Assembly: GCF_019168305.1 (NCBI RefSeq)
Contig: NZ_JAHTBI010000041.1
Span: 1 to 32,778, forward strand
DNA: 32,778 nt
Direction of reading: 5' to 3'
From: Pseudomonas aegrilactucae
Lineage (GTDB): Bacteria > Pseudomonadota > Gammaproteobacteria > Pseudomonadales > Pseudomonadaceae
In this document: one piece after another, positions 15,689 to 27,130 of the stretch
How positions within the stretch are numbered: the first letter of the stretch is position 1
Layout: the number at the start of each line of letters is the position of its first letter
Translations under genes and position numbers: made by a program
The notes under the pieces: generated by a model
Told to the model about the DNA's origin: nothing
Databases searched by the model: none
What the model saw: only the letters and a program-made list of their open reading frames with translations

Positions 15689-17230
15689 TCAGCGTTGTGG
15701 GCCGGCAGCCTTGATGGCGTCGGAAACTTCAAACTTCTTGAAGTTTTCGATGAACAGCGAGGCCAGGCCCTTGGCTGCTTCATCGTACGCCGCGCTGTCA
15801 GCCCAGGTGTTGCGCGGGTTGAGCAGAACGGTTTCAACGCCCGGTACCAGCTTCGGTACGTCCAGGTTGATGATGTCCAGGTGCTCGGTTTCAGCACCGA
15901 CCAGCGCGCCGCTCTGGATCGCCGCGATCACCGCACGGGTGGTCGGGATGTTGAAGCGCTTGCCGACACCGTAGCCACCGCCGGTCCAGCCGGTGTTGAC
16001 CAGGTACACCTTCGAACCGAAACCACGAATACGCTTGATCAGCAGTTCGGCGTACTCGCCAGCCGGACGCGGGAAGAACGGCGCACCGAAGCAGGTGGAG
16101 AAAGTCGACTTGATGCCGCTGCCCGAACCCATTTCGGTCGAACCCACCAGTGCGGTGTAACCCGACAGGAAGTGGTAGGCCGCCTGCTCTTCGCTGAGGA
16201 TCGACACAGGCGGCAGTACGCCGGTCAGGTCGCAGGTCAGGAAGATGACCGCGTTCGGCTCGCCGCCCAGGTTCTCGGCGGAACGCTTGGCAACGTGCTC
16301 CAGCGGGTAGGCTGCACGGCTGTTCTGGGTCAGGCTGACATCGGCATAGTCGGCATGCTTGGCGTCGTCGATCACGACGTTTTCCAGCACCGCGCCGTGC
16401 TTGATGGCTTTCCAGATGACCGGCTCGTTCTTCTCGGACAGGTCGATGCACTTGGCATAGCAACCGCCTTCGATGTTGAACACCACGCCCTCGCCCCAGC
16501 CGTGCTCGTCGTCACCGATCAGGTAACGGCTTTCATCGGCCGACAGGGTGGTCTTGCCAGTGCCCGACAGGCCGAAGAACAGGGTCACGTCGCCCGCTTC
16601 GCCAATGTTGGCCGCGCAGTGCATCGGCAGCACGTCGGCGGCCGGCAGCAGGAAGTTCTGCACCGAGAACATCGCCTTCTTCATCTCGCCGGCGTAACGC
16701 ATGCCGGCGATCAGGACTTTTTTCTGGGCGAAGTTGAGAATCACGCAACCGTCGGAGTTGGTGCCGTCACGCTCTGGCACGCACTCGAAGTTGGCAACGT
16801 TGAGCACCTGCCACTCATCACGGCCGGCAGCGTTGTACTGCTGCGGGTTGATGAACAGGCAACGGCCGAACAGGTTCTGCCAGGCAGTCTGGGTGGTCAT
16901 GCGTACCGGCAGGTAGTGCTCGGCGGCCGCCCCTACGTGGACGTGGGAAACGAAATGCTCTTGGGCGTTGTTGAACGCCTCGACGCGGTCCCACAGGGCA
17001 TCGAACTTGTCGGCCGGGAACTTGCGGTTGATCGGGCCCCAGGCAATTGCAGCCGAGGTGGACGGCTCGTCGACGATGAAACGGTCAACCGGCGAACGAC
17101 CGGTACGGTGACCGGTTTTCACGACCAGCGCGCCAGTATCGGCCAGCTCGCCTTCACCGCGGTTCAGCGCTTCTTTTACCAGCTCATCGACGCTCAGGTC
17201 GGTGTACACGGTGTTTTTGGCTTGCGTCAT
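15689..17230 (-). CDS. pckA: phosphoenolpyruvate carboxykinase (ATP)
   Basis: 513 residues, the normal size for the ATP-dependent enzyme that converts oxaloacetate and ATP to PEP, CO2 and ADP, the entry step of gluconeogenesis. Diagnostic blocks are the P-loop [13 protein letters not shown], the metal and substrate segments [22 protein letters not shown] and [17 protein letters not shown], and the early [11 protein letters not shown]. The ATG at 17230 ([12 protein letters not shown]) is chosen because it follows a purine-rich GGGGAA site and matches known Pseudomonas N-termini; the frame continues upstream without support. The promoter region is separate from hslO and contains conspicuous inverted repeats. 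Confidence 0.97.
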   Translation of the reverse strand: MTQAKNTVYTDLSVDELVKEALNRGEGELADTGALVVKTGHRTGRSPVDRFIVDEPSTSAAIAWGPINRKFPADKFDALWDRVEAFNNAQEHFVSHVHVGAAAEHYLPVRMTTQTAWQNLFGRCLFINPQQYNAAGRDEWQVLNVANFECVPERDGTNSDGCVILNFAQKKVLIAGMRYAGEMKKAMFSVQNFLLPAADVLPMHCAANIGEAGDVTLFFGLSGTGKTTLSADESRYLIGDDEHGWGEGVVFNIEGGCYAKCIDLSEKNEPVIWKAIKHGAVLENVVIDDAKHADYADVSLTQNSRAAYPLEHVAKRSAENLGGEPNAVIFLTCDLTGVLPPVSILSEEQAAYHFLSGYTALVGSTEMGSGSGIKSTFSTCFGAPFFPRPAGEYAELLIKRIRGFGSKVYLVNTGWTGGGYGVGKRFNIPTTRAVIAAIQSGALVGAETEHLDIINLDVPKLVPGVETVLLNPRNTWADSAAYDEAAKGLASLFIENFKKFEVSDAIKAAGPQR

Positions 17231-17272
17231 GAGATTCCCCATCCGGCCTGCGGCCGAGTGCTCCAAACGTTT

Positions 17273-17299
17273 TGTAGTAGAGCTTTGAAAACTACTACA
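17273..17299 (-). promoter_or_regulatory. 27-bp inverted repeat in the pckA leader/promoter
   Basis: TGTAGTAG (17273-17280) and CTACTACA (17292-17299) are exact inverted copies around 11 bases. The repeat lies 43-69 bases upstream of the pckA ATG. Just beside it AAACGTTT (17265-17272) repeats the core of the palindrome at 17399. It could be a regulator operator or, if transcribed, an 8-bp RNA stem. Confidence 0.5.
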
Positions 17300-17316
17300 G
17301 CGAAAAAAGTGGCCGG

Positions 17317-17325
17317 ATTATGCCA
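17317..17325 (-). promoter_or_regulatory. candidate extended -10 promoter of pckA
   Basis: On the minus strand the sequence reads TGGCATAAT, an extended -10 element (TGn followed by CATAAT). No good -35 hexamer is visible, as is usual for extended -10 promoters. Transcription would begin near 17310 and include the 27-bp inverted repeat in the leader. Confidence 0.4.
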
Positions 17326-17334
17326 GAAACGCCC

Positions 17335-17388
17335 AAAAAAAGTAGAGCCCTCCTGTCAGAACGGCGAGTTTCCGGCATTCGACAGGAG
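17335..17388 (-). terminator. probable hslO terminator
   Basis: On the minus strand CTCCTGTC (17388-17381) pairs with GACAGGAG (17357-17350) across a 23-base loop, and a run of seven T residues (17341-17335) follows 8 bases later. The loop is long and the gap to the T-run is wider than ideal, so the call is moderate. Confidence 0.45.
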
Positions 17389-17398
17389 ATTTACCTGA

Positions 17399-17414
17399 AC
17401 TGAAACGTTTCAGT
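17399..17414. promoter_or_regulatory. 16-bp perfect palindrome, LacI/Cra-like operator
   Basis: ACTGAAACGTTTCAGT is perfectly self-complementary. Its core TGAAACGTTTCA equals the consensus of E. coli Cra (FruR) and is close to the P. putida FruR site. It overlaps the hslO stop codon and lies about 90 bases upstream of the candidate pckA transcription start. Confidence 0.5.
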
Positions 17415-18312
17415 GACGAGTATCTGACGGCGACTCAACGCCGCCTCCGGCGAACAAATGCGTGATATCGGTGCCATCGAACAGGTAGCGTTCATTGCAG
17501 AACTGGCAATCGATCTCGACCTTGCCGCCGTGCTCGAGCAACAGCTGCTGCGCGTCCTCCAGGCCCAGGCTGACCAGCGCATTGGCCGAACGCTCGCGCG
17601 AACAGCTGCAATGGAAGCGCAGCGACTGGCTATCGAACAGGCGCAGCGCCTCTTCGTGGTAGAGACGGTGCAGGACGGTCTCGTTGTCCAGGCCCAGCAG
17701 CTCTTCAGCCTTCAGCGTGCTCGCCAGCGCGGTGACGTGCTGCCAGCTCTCGGTGCGCTCGTCATCGTCCTTCTGACGGTCGGCCGGCAGTTGCTGGAGC
17801 AGCAGCCCGCGGGCGCGCTGGCTGTCGGCATTGAGCCAGAAGCGCGTGCCGACCTGCTGGGACATCACGAAATAGTTGGTGAAACACTCCGACAGGTCCT
17901 TGCCATCCAGGTCCACGAAGCCCTGGTAGCGCTGGCCACGCGCCGGATCGATGGTCAGCGCCAGCTGGCCATCGGGCATCAGGTCGGCCAGGCTCGCGCC
18001 CGCCTCGACCTGCTCGGCATCGTAGCGCGCCAGGCCACGGATTTCGCGCTCGCTGGAACACTCGATCATCAGCAACGGGATCGGCCCTTCGGAACGTGCC
18101 TGCAAGATCAGCAGCCCGTCGAATTTCATCGTGCCCACCAGCAGCGAAGCCGCCGCCATCAGCTCGCCGAGCAGTTGCGCCACCGGCTGCGGGTAGGGAT
18201 GCTTGGCCAGCACTTCGGCATAGCTGCGCTCCAGCGAAACCAGCTCGCCGCGCACATCGCGCTCGTCGAAAATGAAGCGTTGGGTGAAGTCGGTATCCGG
18301 CAAATCATGCAT
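17410..18312 (-). CDS. hslO: Hsp33 redox-regulated chaperone
   Basis: 300 residues. Hsp33 is a cytoplasmic holdase activated by oxidation together with unfolding. The zinc-binding redox switch is complete: CxC at Cys235 and Cys237 ([10 protein letters not shown]) and CxxC at Cys269 and Cys272 ([10 protein letters not shown]). The N-terminal chaperone core ([35 protein letters not shown]) is standard and full length. It follows hslR by 48 bases on the same strand, the classic hslRO arrangement. The stop codon lies inside a perfect 16-bp palindrome. Confidence 0.97.
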   Translation of the reverse strand: MHDLPDTDFTQRFIFDERDVRGELVSLERSYAEVLAKHPYPQPVAQLLGELMAAASLLVGTMKFDGLLILQARSEGPIPLLMIECSSEREIRGLARYDAEQVEAGASLADLMPDGQLALTIDPARGQRYQGFVDLDGKDLSECFTNYFVMSQQVGTRFWLNADSQRARGLLLQQLPADRQKDDDERTESWQHVTALASTLKAEELLGLDNETVLHRLYHEEALRLFDSQSLRFHCSCSRERSANALVSLGLEDAQQLLLEHGGKVEIDCQFCNERYLFDGTDITHLFAGGGVESPSDTRH

Positions 18313-18360
18313 GGCTTTGGCTTTCTGAAAGGGTGGCGGAACAAGTGCGTATTTTAGGGC

Positions 18361-18762
18361 TTAACCCGCGCTGTCGTGCAACTGGTGCAGTTGGCGCCGC
18401 TGTTTTTTGGTCGGCCGACCGTCGGTGCTCACGCCCAGGGCGCCGGCCTTGCGCAGCGCCGCCGCCTGTTCGCGACGGGCGAGGCTCTGCGCGGTTTCTT
18501 CATACAGCGCCTGGGCTTCGGGGGCGCCGCGGCGCACCACGGACAGTGCCTTGACCACCACGGTGCGCTCCTCGAAGCCGGTGCGCAAGACGAACTCGTC
18601 GCCCACGCGTGGCTCCTTGCCCGGCTTGCAGCGCTCGCCACGGCAGTGCACCTTGCCACTCTCGATGGCGGCCTTGGCCAGGGCGCGGGTCTTGTAGAAG
18701 CGTGCCGCCCACAACCATTTGTCCAGGCGAACCTTGTCGTCCTCTTCCGGCTTTTGTGCCAT
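18361..18762 (-). CDS. hslR: Hsp15-like S4-domain RNA-binding protein
   Basis: 133 residues. An S4 RNA-binding domain lies at about 12-75 (VRLDKWLWAARFYKTRALAK, then SGKVHCRGERCKPGKEPRVGD), with a basic, Arg/Lys-rich C-terminus (RPTKKQRRQLHQL). Hsp15 binds 50S subunits carrying nascent peptidyl-tRNA after premature dissociation and helps to recycle them. The ATG at 18762 (MAQKPEED) has GGGGAA upstream and is preferred to the ATG nine codons earlier. It is co-oriented with hslO and divergent from rimB, with about 110 bases between the starts. Confidence 0.93.
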   Translation of the reverse strand: MAQKPEEDDKVRLDKWLWAARFYKTRALAKAAIESGKVHCRGERCKPGKEPRVGDEFVLRTGFEERTVVVKALSVVRRGAPEAQALYEETAQSLARREQAAALRKAGALGVSTDGRPTKKQRRQLHQLHDSAG

Positions 18763-18871
18763 AGCATTTCCCCGTTCCATTTCTTTCATGGAACTGTACT
18801 ACCGTAACTGGCGGATGCAAAAAGTACGCAGCGTGCTTACAGTTGACCGACTTATTCGCAGGTTGTGCATT

Positions 18872-19354
18872 TTGAAGACATTTGACCATTTGAGCGTGAT
18901 CGGCCTGCGCGAGTGGGTAGCCCTGCCCGACCTTGGCGTGGCCGGCCTGCGCGCCAAGATCGACACCGGTGCCAGCACCTCCAGCCTGCACGCCACCGAA
19001 GTGGAAACCTTCGAGCGCGACGGCGAAACCTGGGTGCGTTTCAACGCTCACCTGGGTTCGGTGGTACAACTGCGCCACCGGCGCTGTGAAGCGCCGCTGG
19101 TGACGATGAAGACCATCAAGAGCTCCAATGGCCATGCCCAGACCCGCTACGTGATCCGCACGCCCCTGGCGCTGGGTGACCGGGTGTGGGAGGTGGAATT
19201 CACCCTGGCCTGCCGCAAGGCCATGCGCTATCGCTTGCTACTCGGTTCAAAGGCTCTGGTACACGGCCAGTTGGTGGTCAACCCGGGCCTCAAATATGTT
19301 CAGGACAAGCCGGCATTCCCGGCCACCATTACCCCCTCCACAGGTGTTGCATGA
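18872..19354 (+). CDS. rimB: RimB, retropepsin-like aspartic protease (ATP-dependent Zn protease family)
   Basis: 160 residues of the family once called ATP-dependent zinc protease, now seen as a retropepsin-like fold. The active-site triad is [13 protein letters not shown] (Asp31-Thr-Gly), and the pairing strand [10 protein letters not shown] precedes the C-terminal lobe. In Pseudomonas, RimB works with RimK, trimming or controlling glutamylation of ribosomal protein S6. The start is probably the TTG at 18872 (reads [15 protein letters not shown]) because homologues begin there; an in-frame ATG at 18788 would add 28 unconserved residues. Its stop overlaps the rimK ATG (ATGA). No separate rimA-like gene is visible in the gap upstream. 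Confidence 0.85.
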   Translation: MKTFDHLSVIGLREWVALPDLGVAGLRAKIDTGASTSSLHATEVETFERDGETWVRFNAHLGSVVQLRHRRCEAPLVTMKTIKSSNGHAQTRYVIRTPLALGDRVWEVEFTLACRKAMRYRLLLGSKALVHGQLVVNPGLKYVQDKPAFPATITPSTGVA

Positions 19355-20256
19355 AGATCGCTGTGCTGTCGCGAAACCCGCGTCTGTATTCCACTCGTCG
19401 TCTGGTCGAAGCCGGTACGCAACGAGGCCATGAAATGGTTGTGATCGATACCCTGCGCGCCTACATGAACATCGCCAGCCACAAGCCGCAGATCCACTAC
19501 CGCGGCCGGCCACTGGAAGGCTTCGATGCGGTGATCCCGCGCATCGGCGCGTCGGTGACCTTCTATGGCTGCGCCGTGCTGCGCCAGTTCGAGATGATGG
19601 GCGTGTTCCCGCTCAACGAATCGGTGGCCATCGCCCGCTCGCGCGACAAGCTGCGCTCGCTGCAGTTGCTGTCGCGCCGCGGCATCGGCCTGCCGGTGAC
19701 CGGCTTTGCGCACTCCCCCGACGATATTCCCGACCTGATCCAGATGGTCAACGGCGCGCCGCTGGTGATCAAGGTGCTCGAAGGCACACAAGGCATCGGC
19801 GTGGTGCTGTGCGAGACCACCAAGGCGGCCGAGTCGGTGATCGAGGCGTTCATGGGCCTCAAGCAGAACATCATGGTGCAGGAGTACATCAAGGAAGCCG
19901 GTGGCGCCGACATCCGCTGCTTCGTGGTCGGCGACAAGGTGATCGCCTCGATGAAGCGCCAGGCCAAGCCCGGCGAGTTCCGCTCCAACCTGCACCGCGG
20001 CGGCACCGCCAGCCTGATCAAGGTCACCCCCGAAGAGCGCATGACGGCCATCCGCGCGGCCAAGGTCATGGGCCTGAGCGTGGCCGGGGTCGACATTCTG
20101 CGCTCCAACCATGGCCCGCTGGTGATGGAGGTGAACTCCTCACCGGGCCTTGAAGGCATCGAGGTCACCACCGGCAAGGACGTTGCCGGGATGATCATCG
20201 AACACCTGGAGAAAAATGGCGGGCCCAACCTGACCCGCACCAAGGGCAAGGGCTAA
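19351..20256 (+). CDS. rimK: RimK, ribosomal protein S6 glutamate ligase
   Basis: 301 residues with an ATP-grasp fold. RimK adds glutamates to the C-terminus of ribosomal protein S6, and in Pseudomonas this affects the proteome and surface behaviour. Motifs: [20 protein letters not shown] at the N-terminus, then [23 protein letters not shown]; the ATP-grasp segments [35 protein letters not shown], and the metal-binding [14 protein letters not shown] near residue 258. Full length. Translation is coupled to rimB by a four-base overlap. It converges on envZ with 14 bases between the stop codons. Confidence 0.96.
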   Translation: MKIAVLSRNPRLYSTRRLVEAGTQRGHEMVVIDTLRAYMNIASHKPQIHYRGRPLEGFDAVIPRIGASVTFYGCAVLRQFEMMGVFPLNESVAIARSRDKLRSLQLLSRRGIGLPVTGFAHSPDDIPDLIQMVNGAPLVIKVLEGTQGIGVVLCETTKAAESVIEAFMGLKQNIMVQEYIKEAGGADIRCFVVGDKVIASMKRQAKPGEFRSNLHRGGTASLIKVTPEERMTAIRAAKVMGLSVAGVDILRSNHGPLVMEVNSSPGLEGIEVTTGKDVAGMIIEHLEKNGGPNLTRTKGKG

Positions 20257-20270
20257 AGCCTGGGTTTGCC

Positions 20271-21584
20271 CTAGACCGCGTCGCGTGGCAGCAGCAGGCC
20301 CAGCGGCAAGCGCACCCGCGCCTCGATGCCGCCACCGGAGCGGTTGCGCAGCTCGACATTGCCGCCATGCTGGGCGGCAATGCGCTTGACGATCGCCAGC
20401 CCCAGGCCGGTGCCCTTGCCACTGCGCGCACGGTCGCCGCGAATGAACGGGTTGAAGATCGCCTCCAGTTCGCCCGGGTCGATACCGGCGCCGCGGTCGA
20501 GCACGCTCAGCACCACGTAAGGCGCATTGCTGTCACCCGACACGTAGGCCGCCACCTCCACGCCCTTGCCGGCATGGTGCAGGGCATTGCCGATCAGGTT
20601 GTTGAGCAGCCGCTTGACCGACACGCGCCGCAGCGGGAACGGTGGAATCGGCTCCAGGCACAGGCGCACCTGCTCCTCGGGCTGGTTGAACGGCGCTACC
20701 ACTTCGCGCACCAGGTCGCTGAGGTCGACCTCCTCCACCGGCTCGTCACGGCCATCCCGGATAAACGCGAGGAACTGATCGAGGATCGCGTCCATGTCCT
20801 CGATATCACGCACCATGTCGTCGGTCAGGTCGCTTTCGTTGGCCAGCAGCGACAGTGACAGGCGCAGGCGCGTCAGCGGCGTGCGCAGGTCATGCGATAC
20901 ACCCGCCAGCATCAGTTCTCGCTCGCGTCCGGCCTGCTCGACGTCTTCGGCCATCTGGTTGAAGGCGCGGTACACCTCGGTCATTTCGCTCGGTGTATCG
21001 CTGACCGGCAAGCGTACGCTGCGCCCCTGCCCCAACTGGCGGGCAGCGAACACCAGGCGCTTGAGCGGCTGGTTGAGCTGGCGCACGAAGATCCAGGCCG
21101 AGGCCGTGGACAACAGACCGATGGCGAGGAACCAGCCCAGCACGTTCCAGATCTTCTGGCCACGCAACGGGTGCGGGTACAGTGGCACCTTCAGCCAGCC
21201 ATCGCCCAGGCTCGGGGCCTGCACCCACAGCGCAGGCGGTGCATGGATGCGCAAACGCACCTCGGTGTCCTCACCCAGTTCGGCCTGCATCTGACGCTGG
21301 TAGATCTCGCTGTAGGGCCAGTGCTGCTCGCCCTCTGGCACGCCCTCACCGACCACCCGCTTCAAGCCGGCGGCTTCGGCGATCTTCTCGCGGTTCTGCT
21401 CGTCGGCTGCCCAGTAGGCGCGCAGGGTCAGGGCCACGCCGTGGCTGTACTGGCGGTCGACCAGCACGTCCTCGTTCATCAGCAGGTACACCAGGGTCAG
21501 CGCCTTGGAGAACAGCACCACGGCCAGCACCAGCCAGAGGGTGCGGGCGAAAAAACTTTGGGGGAACCACAGGGGCGTTTTCAT
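20271..21584 (-). CDS. envZ: EnvZ-type osmosensor histidine kinase
   Basis: 437 residues. Inner-membrane helix 1 is at about 12-36 (LWLVLAVVLFSKALTLVYLL), a periplasmic segment of about 105 residues follows, and helix 2 is at about 146-167. HAMP occupies about 168-222. The dimerisation/phosphotransfer segment AGVSHDLRTPLTRL carries His231. The ATPase domain has an N box LNNLIGNALHHA, G1 DRGAGIDPGE and GKGTGLGLAIVKRI. With OmpR it forms the two-component system for osmotic and envelope adaptation. The gene is 123 bases downstream of ompR on the same strand, and a hairpin with a T-run in the gap may lower its expression relative to ompR. Confidence 0.96.
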   Translation of the reverse strand: MKTPLWFPQSFFARTLWLVLAVVLFSKALTLVYLLMNEDVLVDRQYSHGVALTLRAYWAADEQNREKIAEAAGLKRVVGEGVPEGEQHWPYSEIYQRQMQAELGEDTEVRLRIHAPPALWVQAPSLGDGWLKVPLYPHPLRGQKIWNVLGWFLAIGLLSTASAWIFVRQLNQPLKRLVFAARQLGQGRSVRLPVSDTPSEMTEVYRAFNQMAEDVEQAGRERELMLAGVSHDLRTPLTRLRLSLSLLANESDLTDDMVRDIEDMDAILDQFLAFIRDGRDEPVEEVDLSDLVREVVAPFNQPEEQVRLCLEPIPPFPLRRVSVKRLLNNLIGNALHHAGKGVEVAAYVSGDSNAPYVVLSVLDRGAGIDPGELEAIFNPFIRGDRARSGKGTGLGLAIVKRIAAQHGGNVELRNRSGGGIEARVRLPLGLLLPRDAV

Positions 21585-21650
21585 GGGCGAGGGCTACACA
21601 CTAGGCAGAAACGAGCGCGGCTCGCAGGCGTTGCGGATGCAGACACAGGC

Positions 21651-21678
21651 AAAAACAGGGCACCCCGAAGGCGCCCTG
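21651..21678 (-). terminator. hairpin with T-run between ompR and envZ
   Basis: On the minus strand CAGGGCGCC (21678-21670) pairs with GGTGCCCTG (21664-21656) around a five-base TTCGG loop, with one G-U pair, and is followed by TTTTT (21655-21651). This has the form of an intrinsic terminator or attenuator placed inside the ompR-envZ unit. Confidence 0.7.
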
Positions 21679-21707
21679 CCATTACCGACCTGTGACTGCA
21701 CAGGACG

Positions 21708-22448
21708 TCACTTGCCGGCATTGCCATCCGGCACGAATACATAGCCCACGCCCCAGACGGTCTGGATGTAGCGCGGCTTGGAAGGATCGGGCTCGATCAT
21801 GCGGCGCAGGCGCGAAATCTGCACGTCGATGGAACGCTCCAGCGCGTCCCACTCGCGGCCACGGGCCAGGTTCATCAGCTTGTCGCGGGTCAGCGGCTCG
21901 CGCGCATGCATGACCAGCGCCTTGAGCACCGCGAACTCGCCGGTGGTGAGCATGTGCACTTCATCGCCACGCTTGAGTTCGCGGGTGGCCAGCGACAGGG
22001 CGTAATCGCCAAAGGTGACGGTTTCGTCTTCGCTGCCCGGTGCGCCCGGCACGATCGGCGCCTGGCGGCGCAGCACGGCCTTGACCCGCGCCATCAGCTC
22101 GTCGGGGTTGAACGGCTTGGCCAGGTAGTCGTCGGCGCCCAGTTCCAGGCCCTTGATGCGGCTGAGCTCGTCGCCCTTGGCGGTGAGCATGATGATCGGC
22201 ACCTGGTTTTTCGCGGCACGCAGGCGTTTGCAGGCGGTCAGGCCGTCTTCGCCGGGCAGCATCAGGTCGAGCACGATCAGGTTGAACACTTCACGCGCCA
22301 GCAGGCGGTCCATCTGTTCGGTATTGGGTACGGCACGGGCACGATAGCCCTTGCTGGTGAAGAAACGCTCCAGCAGGCTGCTCAGGCCCGGGTCGTCATC
22401 GACGATGAGGATTTTCTCGCCTTCGGCGGGTTGTGCAGTGCTGCTCAT
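21708..22448 (-). CDS. ompR: OmpR response regulator
   Basis: 246 residues. The receiver domain has Asp17-Asp19 (ILIVDDDPGL), phospho-acceptor Asp61 (LIVLDLMLPGEDGL) and the switch lysine in DDYLAKPFNP. The C-terminal winged helix shows REPLTRDKLMNLARGREW and SIDVQISRLRRMIEPDPSKPRYIQTVWGVGYVF (given here as family landmarks). AGGAG lies upstream of the ATG. It is divergent from tex; the 242-base gap between them holds both promoters. Confidence 0.97.
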   Translation of the reverse strand: MSSTAQPAEGEKILIVDDDPGLSSLLERFFTSKGYRARAVPNTEQMDRLLAREVFNLIVLDLMLPGEDGLTACKRLRAAKNQVPIIMLTAKGDELSRIKGLELGADDYLAKPFNPDELMARVKAVLRRQAPIVPGAPGSEDETVTFGDYALSLATRELKRGDEVHMLTTGEFAVLKALVMHAREPLTRDKLMNLARGREWDALERSIDVQISRLRRMIEPDPSKPRYIQTVWGVGYVFVPDGNAGK

Positions 22449-22595
22449 GGGTAGCTCCTTTAATCACGGCGGGCATTATGGCTTAGCCGCCAATGGTCCG
22501 TGCCGTGTGCATTGTTAGCAGATTTTTCCCGGTGCGCCAGCGGCATGCCCCGACAGGCTGGCGCGCCGCCATCACCGCAAGCCCGGATCGCTGGG

Positions 22596-22601
22596 TATAA
22601 T
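22596..22601 (+). promoter_or_regulatory. -10 element, probable tex promoter
   Basis: A perfect TATAAT is preceded by GGG. It lies 90 bases upstream of the tex ATG in an otherwise GC-rich gap. No strong -35 is present at 17 bases (CACCGC). It is the best sigma-70 match in the ompR-tex gap. Confidence 0.5.
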
Positions 22602-22690
22602 GCGCCGCTTTCATCCAGCGTCGCCCTGCTCGAGCGCGCCCAGCGGCGCCGGCCTGCGGCCTTTGCATTCACGAATTGTCAGGTGGTTTT

Positions 22691-25005
<2,315 letters not shown>

Positions 25006-25006
<1 letters not shown>

Positions 25007-25389
25007 TGGCCGTACCTGAAGACCTCGTCCAGAGCGCATTCAGCCAATTGCTCGGCTGCCGCCTGCAACGCCTCGACCAGGGCGTTGCCGAGGTGGCCCT
25101 GGCACTTGAGCCGCACCTGCGCAACCGCGGCGGCAAGCTGCACGGCGGGGCGATCTTCAGCCTGGTCGACATCGCCATGGGCCTGGCCTGCTCCAGCGCC
25201 CATGGGTTCGACCAGCAGAGCGTGACAGTGGAATGCAAGATCAACTACCTGCGCCCGGTCAGTGACGGCGAGGTGCTGTGCGTGGCCCGGGTGCTGCAGG
25301 CCGGGCGGCGCATACTGGTGGTCGAGGCCGATGTGCTCCAGGGCGACAAACTGATGGCCAGGGCCCAGGGCACCTTCGCCACGCTCTAG
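25006..25389 (+). CDS. PaaI-type hotdog thioesterase
   Basis: 127 residues. The hotdog helix carries the PaaI/YigI motif NRGGKLHGGAIFSLVDIAMG (residues 40-59), with HGG and Asp55 as probable active-site residues, followed by VTVECKINYLRPVSDGEV. Members hydrolyse acyl-CoA thioesters such as phenylacetyl-CoA; the substrate here is unknown. The TGATG overlap with tex suggests translation from the same mRNA. A GTG three bases earlier is also possible. Confidence 0.9.
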
Positions 25390-25542
25390 CCGCAAATGCC
25401 CAATATGCGGTACTTTCGGCAGTGCGCGGGCGCTGCCGGAACCCTGCGAAAACCAGGCGACCACGCCAGTTCCTCTGTCCACCCTTGTAGACCGTCATTT
25501 CCACCCCCATATTGGGGCGACTGACGCGTGAAGGAATCCATC

Positions 25543-27129
25543 TTGAGCGAACTTCTCAACCGCCGCCTGAGCCTGCTCGGCCAGGGCGACAACCTCTCCC
25601 TGCTCAAGCAGTGCCTGCACGGCATCGAGCGTGAATGCCTGCGCGTGACCGAAGACGGTCGTCTGGCCCAGACCCCGCATCCCGAAGCCCTGGGCGCGGC
25701 GCTGACCCATGAGCAGATCACCACCGACTATTCCGAGTCGCTGCTGGAGTTCATCACCCCGGCCCTGCCCGACCCTGCGCAGACCCTGGAAAACCTCGAG
25801 CGCATCCACCGCTTCGTCTACACCAAGCTGGGCACCGAGTACCTGTGGAGCCCGTCGATGCCCTGCCCGCTGCCGGCCGAGGAAGACATTCCGATCGCCT
25901 GGTACGGCAGCTCCAACATCGGCCAGCTCAAGTACGTGTACCGCAAGGGCCTGGCCCTGCGCTACGGGCGCACCATGCAATGCATCGCCGGCATCCACTA
26001 CAATTTCTCGCTGCCGGAACACCTCTGGCCGCTGCTGCGCCAGGCCGAAGGCCAGGCGGGCGACGACCGTGACTACCAGTCGTCGGCGTATATCGCGCTG
26101 ATCCGCAATTTCCGCCGCTACAGCTGGCTGCTGATGTACCTGTTCGGCGCCTCGCCGGCCCTGGACGCCGGCTTCCTGCGCGGCCGTGCACACCAGCTCG
26201 AACAGTTCGACGCCGACACCCTGTACCTGCCCTACGCCACCAGCCTGCGCATGAGCGACCTGGGTTACCAGAGCAACGCCCAGGCGGGCCTTACGCCCTG
26301 CTACAACGACCTTGCCAGCTACACCGACAGCCTGCGCAAGGCGGTGGCCACACCGTACGCGCCGTATGTCGAGGTCGGTACGCACAAGGATGGCGAGTGG
26401 GTGCAGCTGAACACCAACATCCTGCAGATCGAAAACGAGTACTACTCCAACATCCGCCCCAAGCGCGTGACCTACAGCGGCGAGCGGCCGATCCAGGCGC
26501 TGATGGCGCGCGGCATCCAGTACATCGAAGTGCGCTGCCTGGACATCAACCCGTTCCTGCCGACCGGCATCGACCTGACCGAGGCACGCTTTCTCGACGC
26601 CTTCCTGCTGTTCTGTGCACTGCAAGACAGCCCGCTGCTGGGCAACGGCGAATGCGGGCAGTGCACCAGCAACTTCCTCAGCGTGGTCAAGCAAGGCCGT
26701 CGGCCGGGCCTTGAGCTGCAGCGGGACGGTCAACCCGTGCCCCTCAAGCAGTGGGCTGACGAGTTGCTGCAGCGCATTGCACCGCTGGCCGAGCTGCTCG
26801 ACCGCAGCCACGGCAGCGATGAGCATGCCAAGGCCCTGGCGGCGCAGGCGGCCAAGGTCGGCGACCCGTCACTGACGCCATCGGCGCAGGTGCTGGCGAG
26901 CATGACCGAGCACAAGGAGAGCTTCAGCCGCTTCTCGCTGCGCCAGAGCCAGGCACATGCCGCGTTTTTCCGTGGCCAGGCGCTGAGCAGCGAGGTGCAG
27001 CAGCGTTTCGAAACCCTGGCGCGCGAGTCGCTGGAGGCGCAGGCCACGCTTGAGCGTGAAGAGGACAAGGTCGACTTCGACCTGTTCGTCGGCGCTTACC
27101 AGGCCAGCATCCTGGCGATCAGCAACTGA
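25543..27129 (+). CDS. gshA: glutamate-cysteine ligase
   Basis: 528 residues, the E. coli-like class of gamma-glutamylcysteine synthetase that makes the first intermediate of glutathione from glutamate, cysteine and ATP. Family landmarks are [17 protein letters not shown] near the N-terminus, [14 protein letters not shown], the [13 protein letters not shown] block near residue 150, and [18 protein letters not shown] near residue 328. The TTG at 25543 (reads [12 protein letters not shown]) is preferred because AAGGAA lies 8 bases before it and homologues begin there; a GTG at 25528 would add KESI-type residues without its own ribosome site. A tetR gene starts one base after the stop. Confidence 0.96.
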   Translation: MSELLNRRLSLLGQGDNLSLLKQCLHGIERECLRVTEDGRLAQTPHPEALGAALTHEQITTDYSESLLEFITPALPDPAQTLENLERIHRFVYTKLGTEYLWSPSMPCPLPAEEDIPIAWYGSSNIGQLKYVYRKGLALRYGRTMQCIAGIHYNFSLPEHLWPLLRQAEGQAGDDRDYQSSAYIALIRNFRRYSWLLMYLFGASPALDAGFLRGRAHQLEQFDADTLYLPYATSLRMSDLGYQSNAQAGLTPCYNDLASYTDSLRKAVATPYAPYVEVGTHKDGEWVQLNTNILQIENEYYSNIRPKRVTYSGERPIQALMARGIQYIEVRCLDINPFLPTGIDLTEARFLDAFLLFCALQDSPLLGNGECGQCTSNFLSVVKQGRRPGLELQRDGQPVPLKQWADELLQRIAPLAELLDRSHGSDEHAKALAAQAAKVGDPSLTPSAQVLASMTEHKESFSRFSLRQSQAHAAFFRGQALSSEVQQRFETLARESLEAQATLEREEDKVDFDLFVGAYQASILAISN

Positions 27130-27130
27130 C

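Noticed and set aside
25390..25542. Stem CGGCAGTGC / GCGCTGCCG before gshA as terminator
   Set aside because: The stem is reasonable, but it is followed by GAACCCTG with no T-run, so termination is not supported. It may be an mRNA structure only.
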